From Larkinella humicola (GTDB taxonomy: Bacteria > Bacteroidota > Bacteroidia > Cytophagales > Spirosomataceae), in assembly GCF_008727875.1 (NCBI RefSeq), contig NZ_VTWS01000009.1, positions 62,001 to 126,000 of the forward strand: a DNA stretch of 64,000 nt, given 5' to 3'. The translations under genes and the position numbers were made by a program. The notes beneath the pieces are model-generated. The model was not told the origin of the DNA, made no database searches, and worked only from the letters and a program-made list of their open reading frames with translations. Shown piece after piece: positions 7,818 to 16,057 of the stretch; within the stretch, counting starts at the first letter, position 1, and each line of letters starts with the position of its first letter.

Positions 7818-10433
7818 TTACTCGCTTCGTAAACTCTTCACCGGATTGGACAAAGCCGCTTTTATAGTATGAAAACTGACGGTCAGCAACGCAATCACCA
7901 ACGCCAGCAGTCCGGCTGCGGCAAAAATCCACCCCGAAAGGCGGATGCGGTAGGAATAATCCTGAAGCCACTGGCTCATGGCGTACCACGTAATCGGAGT
8001 GGCCATTAGAAAGGCCATCAAAACCAGTTTCAGAAAGCCTCTGGATAAGAACGTAACGATCTGGCTCACCGTGGCGCCCAACACCTTCCGGATGCCGATT
8101 TCTTTCCGGGATTGCTCGACCGTGAAGGAGGTCAATCCGAATAACCCAAGACAGGAAATGAAAATTGCCAGGGCCGCAAAAAGGCCCGCTAAGGTTTTGG
8201 TACGCTGTTCGTTCTCGAATTTCTGCGCATATTCCTGATCCACAAACTGATAATCGAAGGGATAGGCCGGGTTGTATTTTCTGAAAGCATCTTCGGCTTT
8301 TGCCAGATTTTCCGCCGTCGAATTTGCGGGGTTGAACTTGATGTGCATGGTATTGAACCAGGCCCCCGGCCCCTGAATAACCACTGGCGGAATGGGGTTA
8401 TACGGCGACCCCACAATGTAATCCCTGACCACACCCACAACCCGCCAGCTTCGCTTTTGGTCCCGGTTGGAAAGCGTCTGCCCGACCGGATTTTTAAAGC
8501 CCATCAGCTTGACAGCGGTTTCGTTCAACACCACGGAAAAGCTATCCGCCGGGTACCGGTAACCATCGATATCCCGCCCTTCGACCAACGTCATGCCCGC
8601 CGTTCTGACCAGATCGGCATCCGAACTGAAGATCGTGATGGCGGTGTTGGTATCTTTTGGATTTTCGCCCGGCCACCGAAGCCCCCAGCTCCGCCAGCCG
8701 TCGTTCGTCAGGTCCGTCATGGTTTTTGTGACGGAAACCGCAGCCCCCGAACGAAGTAGTTCCTGTTTGATCGGCGCGTAATTCTTCTCAATGTCACCGA
8801 CAAAATTGACGTGAATCAAATCGTCGTTCGCGTAACCTTTGTCCCGTCCCTGGCCGTAAATGATCTGGTCGCGGACAATCATCGTGGCAGTAACAAGCAC
8901 GATGGCAAAGGTAAACTGGAGCACCACCAGCACTTTCCGGGGCGACAGGCCCAACTGGCTTTTTTTGAATTGCTTCGTAAAAATGCCGACCGGCTGGAAG
9001 GAGGAAAGGTAAAAAGCCGGGTAACTGCCCGCCAGCAAACTGGTGAGAACCACAAAGCCAACAGTACAGAGCCAGAACGAATACTGCTGGTAGGGAATCG
9101 AAAGCTGCGTGCCGATGAGCGTATCGAACGCCGGCAAGGCCAGCCCAACCAGTAACAGGGCAACGGCCCCGGCCAGACAGGCGGTGAGAAAGGCTTCAGT
9201 AATAAACTGCCCGATCAACGACCCGCGCCCGGCCCCGGCCACTTTCCGCACGCCAATTTCTTTCGCCCGTTTTTCACTTCGGGCCGTACTCAGGTTCATG
9301 AAGTTGATGCAGGCAATCAGCAAAATAAAGGCGGCAATCAGCCCAAACACGCGGACGGTTTCGATGCGCCCCCCCACCGGTTTTCCGTTTTCAAATTCAG
9401 CGTACAGGTGCCACTGGCTCAGCGGGAACAGGAAATGCGTCCAGACATCCCGGCGCCCCGCATACCGCTGCGTCAGGTCTTTGATTTTTGCCGTGAAGGC
9501 GGCCGGGTTCGTATTCGGTTTCAGCAAGACATACGTTGGCGTGTTGTTGCTGAGCCAGCTCTCGTTGCTCCAGCCGCTTCCCAGTTTTTTCAGATAATCC
9601 CACGGCAACAGGTATTCAAACGTAAAACGCGTATTTGGTGGTAAATCCTTTAAAACACCGGTGACCACGAAATGATCGACGGAATCGAGCCGGATCGTTT
9701 TGTTCAGCGCGTCGGTGGTGCCGAACAGCTTCCGGGCGAGTTTTTCGGTAATGACAATGGACGAAATCGTGGTGAGCTGCTCGTTTTTAGACCCTTCCAC
9801 CAACGGAAAGCTGAACAGTTGCAGGAAAGAAGGGTCCGCAAACGCCCCCGGAATACCGGTGAATCGGTTGTCATCGACCCGGATCAGAAACTGGTCGACG
9901 TCTTTTACCCGCGTAACGGCTTCTACTTCCGGATAATTTTGTTGCAAGGTCGGGGCCAGCGGTTGGGAGGTGACCGGTATCGCAACCGGTTCTCCACCTG
10001 CGCTGTTGGTGAGGCCATATACCTGATAAAGCCGGTCCTTGTGCTGATGAAATTTGTCGAAGCTAATCTCATTCTGGAGCCACAAGGCAATCAGGGCGGC
10101 TCCGGCCATGCCCACCGCCAGCCCACCGATGTTGATGATGGAGAAACTTTTCCCGCCCATTAGGTTGCGGAACGCAATTTTAAAATGGCTGTACAGCATG
10201 GTGGTAGGAGTTGGATTCGGATACTCGGATGGTTTTCGTTTAATGAATGATAGCCGGACATACGCCAGGACGTCCCGCTCATACCGTCGCCGGGCCTCGC
10301 GTTTGCCCAATCGTTCCGCACGACGATAAAACCGCTCGTGCAGGTCGCCCAGCACCTCTTCGTGCAGGTGGGGAGCAATCAGCCAGGTCAGGAGTTTGTC
10401 GGGCCAACGGGGCGGACACGGTTTTCGATTCAT
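7818..10433 (-). CDS. FtsX/MacB-type ABC transporter permease with cytosolic prefix domain (paralog 1)
   Basis: An 871-residue permease. The N-terminal 75 residues form the permease prefix domain (WPDKLLTWLIAPHLHEEVLGD, then arginine-rich ARRRYERDVLAYVRLSF). After that come a first membrane helix (SIINIGGLAVGMAGAALIAL), a large MacB-like periplasmic domain, FtsX helices with ACINFMNLSTARSEKRAKEIG, a second short MacB/FtsX unit with IGIRKVLGA, and a C-terminal SNPVKSLRSE. No ATPase gene lies nearby. Family members couple with a MacB-type ATPase for export or lipoprotein/peptide transport. I chose the ATG at 10433, since the prefix begins at MNRKPCPP. It is the last of four tandem paralogs under a PadR regulator. 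Confidence 0.9.
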   Translation of the reverse strand: MNRKPCPPRWPDKLLTWLIAPHLHEEVLGDLHERFYRRAERLGKREARRRYERDVLAYVRLSFIKRKPSEYPNPTPTTMLYSHFKIAFRNLMGGKSFSIINIGGLAVGMAGAALIALWLQNEISFDKFHQHKDRLYQVYGLTNSAGGEPVAIPVTSQPLAPTLQQNYPEVEAVTRVKDVDQFLIRVDDNRFTGIPGAFADPSFLQLFSFPLVEGSKNEQLTTISSIVITEKLARKLFGTTDALNKTIRLDSVDHFVVTGVLKDLPPNTRFTFEYLLPWDYLKKLGSGWSNESWLSNNTPTYVLLKPNTNPAAFTAKIKDLTQRYAGRRDVWTHFLFPLSQWHLYAEFENGKPVGGRIETVRVFGLIAAFILLIACINFMNLSTARSEKRAKEIGVRKVAGAGRGSLIGQFITEAFLTACLAGAVALLLVGLALPAFDTLIGTQLSIPYQQYSFWLCTVGFVVLTSLLAGSYPAFYLSSFQPVGIFTKQFKKSQLGLSPRKVLVVLQFTFAIVLVTATMIVRDQIIYGQGRDKGYANDDLIHVNFVGDIEKNYAPIKQELLRSGAAVSVTKTMTDLTNDGWRSWGLRWPGENPKDTNTAITIFSSDADLVRTAGMTLVEGRDIDGYRYPADSFSVVLNETAVKLMGFKNPVGQTLSNRDQKRSWRVVGVVRDYIVGSPYNPIPPVVIQGPGAWFNTMHIKFNPANSTAENLAKAEDAFRKYNPAYPFDYQFVDQEYAQKFENEQRTKTLAGLFAALAIFISCLGLFGLTSFTVEQSRKEIGIRKVLGATVSQIVTFLSRGFLKLVLMAFLMATPITWYAMSQWLQDYSYRIRLSGWIFAAAGLLALVIALLTVSFHTIKAALSNPVKSLRSE

Positions 10434-10557
10434 ATGGTTTAATATCAAATGATGAATAATAAATGTCAACTAGTAAAGTGGCTCCGCACGCTTTCAACGG
10501 GCTTCCTGAGTCATACTTTTACATTTATTATTTAGCATTTTGCATTCATGATTCCCT
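10336..10557. repeat. Near-identical 5' gene/intergenic block shared with 13076-13297, containing AT-rich palindrome family E copy 1
   Basis: About 220 bases covering the first 35 codons of the permease and the whole upstream gap are almost identical, at an offset of 2740 bases, to the same place before the next paralog. The gap itself holds complementary AT-rich arms (AATAATAAATG... and ...CATTTATTATT). The rest of the two genes is much more diverged, which points to recent recombination or gene conversion. Confidence 0.8.
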
Positions 10558-10563
10558 TCATTC

Positions 10564-13173
10564 TCACTCACTTCGCAGACTTTTTACCGGATTCACCAAA
10601 GCGGCTTTGATGCTTTGAAAACTCACCGTTAGCAGCGTAACCACCAAGGCGCCGATTCCCGAAGCCGCAAAAATCCACCACGATAACTCGGTACGGTATT
10701 CGTAATTCTGGAGCCAGTCCGACAGAACGTAGTAGGCCAGAGGAGCCGCCAGACAGAACGCGATGATGACCAGCACCACAAACTCCTTTGAGAGCAGCCG
10801 CCAGACCGTGAAGACCGAAGCCCCCAACACCTTGCGGATGCCGATTTCTTTGGTGCGCTGTTCGGCCATAAACGACGCTAACCCAAACAGACCCAGGCAA
10901 CTGATCAGAATTGCTAAACCGGAAAAAACACCTGCCAGCTTGCCAATGCGTTCTTCGTGGCCGAATTTCCGGGCATAGCCATCGTCCACAAATTTGTAGT
11001 CAAAAGGCGAGGCCGGACTGTAGGTTCTGAACACCTGCTCCACTTTGGCAAGGGCTTCACGGGCCGGAAGCTGGGGTGCCAGTTTGGCGTGGATGGTATT
11101 GGCCGCTTCATAATTCAAGACGAAAAAAGAAGGCTTAACCGGCTCAAAGGGAGACTCCCTGACCATATCCCTGACCATACCGGTTACGGTATACTTTGCC
11201 CCTCCCCACGTAATGATTTCGCCGATTGGGTTTTTGAAGCCCATCAATTTCACCGCCGTTTCATTGAGAATAACCGCTGCGGAGTCGGTAGAAAATTTTC
11301 GGGAAAAATCACGACCGGCTACCACCTGCCAGCCTACCGTTTTGCCATAATCATGCGTGATCCGGTTCGACATCATCAGGGGGCGCAGATCAGCGGCCTG
11401 CCCTCGCCAGCTAACATTCGTCATGCCCCCATTCTGAACCGTTATCGAAGCATCTGATTCCGCCATTTCAGCAACAGCGCCCGTTCCCAGCAAATCGCTG
11501 CGCAGTGACTCGTAATGTCCATACAGGTCCGGTGTATTCATCCTGATTTCAATCAGCCCGCTGCGATTATAGCCAACCGGTCGGTCTTTGGCGTGCTGGA
11601 TCTGGCGAAAAACGATAATGGTGCCGATGATCAGCGTCACCGAAACCGTAAACTGAAAGCCGACCAGTACTTTGCGGGGAACAGCCGCAAACCGTCCCAC
11701 CCGAAAAGCGCCTTTTAAAACTTTTACGGGCTGAAACGACGACAAATACAGAGCCGGGTAGCTGCCGGCAATCAAGCCGGTCAGTAAACTAAAGCCCAGT
11801 GCGGAAAGCCAGAACCCGGGATTCGACCATAAAAGGGTCATTTGTTTGTCGGCCATCTGATTGAAAAACGGTAACGTCAACCCGACGAACAGCAGCGATA
11901 CGACCAACGCCAACAGAGACAATACCAGCGATTCGCTAAAAAACTGGACGACCAACTGGCTCCGCACGGAGCCAACGGCTTTGCGAATACCGACTTCTCT
12001 GGCGCGTTTTTCGGACCGGGCGGTGCTCAGGTTCATGAAATTGATGCAGGCCAGCAGCAAAACAAAACTGCCGATGATGCCAAATAACCAGACAAAGACA
12101 ATCAGCCCCCCGGTATTGACGCCATCTTTAAAATCCGAATACAAATGCCACTTGCGCATCGGATGCAGAAAAAACTCCGGTTTATAGCCCGGCGGATTAT
12201 CCATTTTCATCCGGATATCCTTGATTTTGGCCGAAACCTCCTCGAAATCCGCACCCGGTTTGAGTTGCGCAAAGATCTGGTAATCGTTGTTATCCCATTT
12301 GTTCTGCGAGTCTTTGGCTCCCGCATCGATAGCCACGAACAACTTCCAGGGAGCCAGAAACGATACATCGCTGAAGGTGCTGTTCGAAGGAAAATCTTCG
12401 TAAACCCCCGACACCCTTAGATTCCGTTTATTATTCAGTTTAACCAGTTGGTTGACCGGATTCGCGGAACCAAAAAAGGCGGCTGCGGTCGATTCGGAAA
12501 GCAGAATCGAATTGACATCGTTCAAACCGGCATCGGTTCCGGTCCGCATTGTCAGAGACATCATTTTGGTAAAACCCGGTTCAACATACTTACCGATTTT
12601 GGTGAATTTTTGATTACCGGTGGCGTCCAGAACCGCTTCACGGGAAACCGCCAGACTGACCGATTCAAAATCGGGGTACTTGCTGCGCAGTTCGTTCGCC
12701 AGCGGGATTGGCAGAACAGCATACGAAGATTTTTCGGCATCGAACTTGACAAACTGCCAGAGCTGGGCAATTCGGTCGTAGTGTTTAGGCTGCTTATCGA
12801 ACGACAGCTCATCATACATCCAAAGCCCAATGAGCATCGCCACGGCCATAGCCGTGGCCAGTCCAAAAATATTGATGAACGAATAGGCCGGGTTTTTAAC
12901 CAGATTGCGGAAGGCAATTTTGAAATAGTTACTGATCATGTCCGTATTGGTGGGTTTAGAATACGCTGATGGTTTTCGTTTGATGAATGACAGCCGGACA
13001 TACGCCAGTACCTCCCGCCAATACCGTCGCCGGGCTTTGATCCCGCCCAGCCGCTCCGCCCGCCGGTGAAACCGTTCGTGCAGGTCGCCCAGCACCTCTT
13101 CGTGCAGGTGCGGAGCAATCAGCCAGGTCAGGAGTTTGTCGGGCCAACGGGGCGGACACGGTTTTCGATTCAT
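10564..13173 (-). CDS. FtsX/MacB-type ABC transporter permease with cytosolic prefix domain (paralog 2)
   Basis: An 869-residue paralog with the same layout: prefix domain (first 75 residues nearly identical to paralog 1), membrane helix FINIFGLATAMAVAMLIGLW, periplasmic MacB-like domain from about residue 110, FtsX core with ACINFMNLSTARSEKRAREVG, a second FtsX unit with ASFMAEQRTKEIGIRKVLGA, and the C-terminal VNPVKSLRSE. After the prefix it resembles paralog 3 more than paralog 1. The ATG at 13173 was chosen for the MNRKPCPP start. It lies between two AT-rich palindromes, so the four genes may be expressed as separate or processed units. Confidence 0.9.
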   Translation of the reverse strand: MNRKPCPPRWPDKLLTWLIAPHLHEEVLGDLHERFHRRAERLGGIKARRRYWREVLAYVRLSFIKRKPSAYSKPTNTDMISNYFKIAFRNLVKNPAYSFINIFGLATAMAVAMLIGLWMYDELSFDKQPKHYDRIAQLWQFVKFDAEKSSYAVLPIPLANELRSKYPDFESVSLAVSREAVLDATGNQKFTKIGKYVEPGFTKMMSLTMRTGTDAGLNDVNSILLSESTAAAFFGSANPVNQLVKLNNKRNLRVSGVYEDFPSNSTFSDVSFLAPWKLFVAIDAGAKDSQNKWDNNDYQIFAQLKPGADFEEVSAKIKDIRMKMDNPPGYKPEFFLHPMRKWHLYSDFKDGVNTGGLIVFVWLFGIIGSFVLLLACINFMNLSTARSEKRAREVGIRKAVGSVRSQLVVQFFSESLVLSLLALVVSLLFVGLTLPFFNQMADKQMTLLWSNPGFWLSALGFSLLTGLIAGSYPALYLSSFQPVKVLKGAFRVGRFAAVPRKVLVGFQFTVSVTLIIGTIIVFRQIQHAKDRPVGYNRSGLIEIRMNTPDLYGHYESLRSDLLGTGAVAEMAESDASITVQNGGMTNVSWRGQAADLRPLMMSNRITHDYGKTVGWQVVAGRDFSRKFSTDSAAVILNETAVKLMGFKNPIGEIITWGGAKYTVTGMVRDMVRESPFEPVKPSFFVLNYEAANTIHAKLAPQLPAREALAKVEQVFRTYSPASPFDYKFVDDGYARKFGHEERIGKLAGVFSGLAILISCLGLFGLASFMAEQRTKEIGIRKVLGASVFTVWRLLSKEFVVLVIIAFCLAAPLAYYVLSDWLQNYEYRTELSWWIFAASGIGALVVTLLTVSFQSIKAALVNPVKSLRSE

Positions 13174-13297
13174 ATGGTTTAATATCAAATGATGAATAAT
13201 AAATGTCAACTAGTAAAGTGGCTCCGCACGCTTTCAACGGGCTTCCTGAGTCATACTTTTACATTTATTATTTAGCATTTTGCATTCATGATTCCCG
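13076..13297. repeat. Second copy of the shared 5' block, with AT-rich palindrome family E copy 2
   Basis: The partner of 10336-10557; only scattered mismatches are seen (for example near 13111 and 13296). It covers the 5' end of paralog 2 and the gap to paralog 3. Confidence 0.8.
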
Positions 13298-13303
13298 TCA
13301 TTC

Positions 13304-15928
13304 TCATTCACTTCGCAGACTTTTTACCGGATTCATCAGGGCGGCTTTGATGCTCTGAAAGCTCACTGTCAGCAATGTAATCGCCAGGGCACCGAAGCCC
13401 GAAACCGCAAAAATCCACCAGGAGATTTCCGTGCGGTAGTCGTATTTTTGCAGCCAGTGATGCAGGAAATACCAGGCAATGGGCGTAGCGATCCCGAAGG
13501 CGATCACGACCAGCATCACAAAATCTTTGGATAATAACCGCCAGAGGTTGAAGACCGAGGCTCCCAGCACTTTGCGGACCCCAATTTCTTTGGTGCGCTG
13601 CTCGGCGACGAACGACGCCAGCCCGAACAAGCCCAGGCAACTGATGAAAATGGCCAGAGCAGCAAACACCGAAGCCAGTCGGCCAATCCGTTCTTCGGTG
13701 GCGAATTTCAACGCATACTGCTGATCCGAGAACTTGTAATCGAAAGGACTACCGGGATTGAACTGGCGAAAGACGGTTTCAATTTTAGCCATCGATTCAC
13801 TGGCACTCTGGTTGGGGTTCAAGCGGATATTGATCACGCTGGCCCACTCATAGCTCAACAGGAAAACCGTCTGATAAACCGGTTCGAAAGGCGAGCCCAT
13901 CACCAGGTCTTTGACCACGCCGATAATCCGATGCGGTTTTCCATTCCATTTGACCGTTTTGCCTACCGGATCTTTCAGGCCCATGTACCGGACGGCGGTT
14001 TCGTTCAGCACCATGCCCGACGAATCCGTTGAAAAGGCCCGGGAAAAATCGCGCCCTTCGATGAATTGCCAACCGACGGTTTTCCCAAAATCATGGGACA
14101 CGGCAACCGTCCCGAATTGCTCCTTCAAATTGGGGTCTTTGCCTTCCCAGTCGAACCCGATCAGCCGTGAATTCAAATTCGTTACCGGGGTCGAAGCGGT
14201 CGACATCTCCGTGACCGACCCCGTTTGCAGAAGTTCGTTGCGCAAGGCATTATAACGTCCGTACAATTCCGGTGTATTCATGGTAATCGTAATCAGGCCA
14301 CTGCGGTCGTAGCCAATTGGCCGGTTTTTCGCGTACTGGATCTGGCGAAAAACAATGATCGTACCGATGATCAGCGTGACGGAAACCGTGAACTGAACGA
14401 CGACCAGCACCTTCCGGGGAATGGAAGCAAACCGGCTCACCCGAAAAGTACCCTTCAGCACTTTGACGGGCAGGAAAGACGACAGGTAAAACGCCGGATA
14501 ACTGCCCGCCAGGATGCCGGTCAGAAAGCTGAAACCGATCCCGGAAAGCCAGAAAATGGGATTGGCCCACAGAATCGCAATGGTTTTATCGGCCACCTCG
14601 TTGAAGAACGGCAACATGAGCTGCACCAGCAGCAACGAGATCACAAAGGCAATCGCCACCACCAGCAGGGATTCGCTGAAGAACTGGCTGATCAACTGGC
14701 TTCGGAGGGAGCCAATGGCTTTGCGGATTCCCACCTCTTTCGCCCGCTTTTCCGACCGGGCCGTCGAGAGATTCATAAAGTTGATGCAGGCCAGAAAGAG
14801 CACAAAGACGCCGATGATGCCGAATAACCAGACGTACTGAATCCGGCCCTCTACGTTACCGGATTTGTCCCAGCCCGTATACAAATGCCAGCGGCTCATC
14901 GGATGCAAAAAAACTTCCGGCTTCATATACGCCGTTTCGGGAACATGCTTTAGCCTTAGATTTTTAATTTTTGCCGTAACAGCTTCAAAATCAGATTTCG
15001 CTGCAAGCTGAGCCAGAATTTGCCAGGAGTTGTTCCCCCAGTCGGCGTTGTCCTGCGCCTGCTTCACCCAGGACTCCGACGAAACGTACAAATCCCAGGG
15101 TGCCATAAATGTCATGTCCCGAAACGCGGTGTTGTGCGGTAAATCCTCGTAAATACCGGTTACCTTGACGTTCAGCTTATTATCGATCTTCACGATTTTG
15201 CCCAGCGGGTCTGCATCCCCAAAAAGCACGTCAGAAACGGATTGAGACAGGAGAATGGACGACGGATCTCGCAGTCCTTCCCGCGTCCCTTTGAGCATCT
15301 TCAGGGTCAGCAGATCGGGCGCTTCCGGGCTCATGAAATTCCCCGTTTTCGTCAATTTTGTGTCGCCATAGGCCAGGATATGCTCGCGGGTCCAGGAAGA
15401 CAGCACCACGGATATAAAATCATCGGCATACGCGGTGCGAAGTTCATTTCCCAACGGAATGGGCATGTACTCTCCGGCCCCAAACTCTCCGTTCACGACC
15501 GCACTTTGCATCACCTTGGCAATGCGGTCATACTTTTGGTGGTATGTATTGAAGGACAATTCGTCGTATATCCACAAGCCAATGAGCATCGCCACTGCCA
15601 TGCCCGTGGCCAGCCCGCCAATGTTGATGAGCGAATAGCCCTTGTGTTTCAGCAGGTTTCGTTGCGCGATTTTGAAATAATTTCGTAGCATGACAGGGCT
15701 TAGATAGAATGGTGAAGAATACGCCGATGGTTTTCGTTTCAGGTTTGACAACCGCAGATACGCCAGCACTTCCCGCCAGTAGCGTCGCCGGGCTTGGGCT
15801 TCGCCCAGCCGCTCCACCCGCCGGTGAAACCGTTCGTGCAGGTCGCCCAGCACCTCCTCGCGCAGGTGCGGAGCCACCAGCCAGGAAAGCAGTCGGTCAG
15901 GCCAGGAGGGCGGTTTTGGGGTTTTCAT
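13304..15928 (-). CDS. FtsX/MacB-type ABC transporter permease with cytosolic prefix domain (paralog 3)
   Basis: An 874-residue paralog. The prefix domain (PPSWPDRLLSWLVAPHLREEV, then ARRRYWREVLAYLRLS) is followed by SLINIGGLATGMAVAMLIGLW, a MacB-like periplasmic domain, the FtsX core with ACINFMNLSTARSEKRAKEVG, a second FtsX unit with LASFVAEQRTKEIGVRKVLGA, and the C-terminal MNPVKSLRSE. I chose the ATG at 15928 (MKTPKPPSW); a longer reading to 15991 runs into the repeated gap sequence and is unlikely. No frameshift or loss is visible, so it should be functional. Confidence 0.9.
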   Translation of the reverse strand: MKTPKPPSWPDRLLSWLVAPHLREEVLGDLHERFHRRVERLGEAQARRRYWREVLAYLRLSNLKRKPSAYSSPFYLSPVMLRNYFKIAQRNLLKHKGYSLINIGGLATGMAVAMLIGLWIYDELSFNTYHQKYDRIAKVMQSAVVNGEFGAGEYMPIPLGNELRTAYADDFISVVLSSWTREHILAYGDTKLTKTGNFMSPEAPDLLTLKMLKGTREGLRDPSSILLSQSVSDVLFGDADPLGKIVKIDNKLNVKVTGIYEDLPHNTAFRDMTFMAPWDLYVSSESWVKQAQDNADWGNNSWQILAQLAAKSDFEAVTAKIKNLRLKHVPETAYMKPEVFLHPMSRWHLYTGWDKSGNVEGRIQYVWLFGIIGVFVLFLACINFMNLSTARSEKRAKEVGIRKAIGSLRSQLISQFFSESLLVVAIAFVISLLLVQLMLPFFNEVADKTIAILWANPIFWLSGIGFSFLTGILAGSYPAFYLSSFLPVKVLKGTFRVSRFASIPRKVLVVVQFTVSVTLIIGTIIVFRQIQYAKNRPIGYDRSGLITITMNTPELYGRYNALRNELLQTGSVTEMSTASTPVTNLNSRLIGFDWEGKDPNLKEQFGTVAVSHDFGKTVGWQFIEGRDFSRAFSTDSSGMVLNETAVRYMGLKDPVGKTVKWNGKPHRIIGVVKDLVMGSPFEPVYQTVFLLSYEWASVINIRLNPNQSASESMAKIETVFRQFNPGSPFDYKFSDQQYALKFATEERIGRLASVFAALAIFISCLGLFGLASFVAEQRTKEIGVRKVLGASVFNLWRLLSKDFVMLVVIAFGIATPIAWYFLHHWLQKYDYRTEISWWIFAVSGFGALAITLLTVSFQSIKAALMNPVKSLRSE

Positions 15929-15937
15929 AAAATGAAT

Positions 15938-16048
15938 TTCAAATAATAAATGATGAATGTTAAATATTAAAGTGGCTCCGCACGCTTTCAACGTGCTTCC
16001 CTGGTCATACTTTTACATTTATTATTTAGCATTTTGCATTTATTATTC
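15938..16048. repeat. AT-rich palindrome family E, copy 3
   Basis: A gap between paralogs 3 and 4 with arms rich in AATAATAAATGATGAATG and its complement CATTTATTATTTAGCATTTTG, separated by a GC-richer loop with GTGGCTCCGCACGCTTTCAA, which is also present in copies 1 and 2. Confidence 0.7.
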
Positions 16049-16057
16049 CCCTCATTT

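Noticed and set aside
10434-16057. N-terminal extensions of the FtsX paralogs reading through the gap repeats (for example MKACGATL...)
   Set aside because: The extra residues come from the shared palindromic gap sequence, and the conserved prefix starts at later ATG codons.
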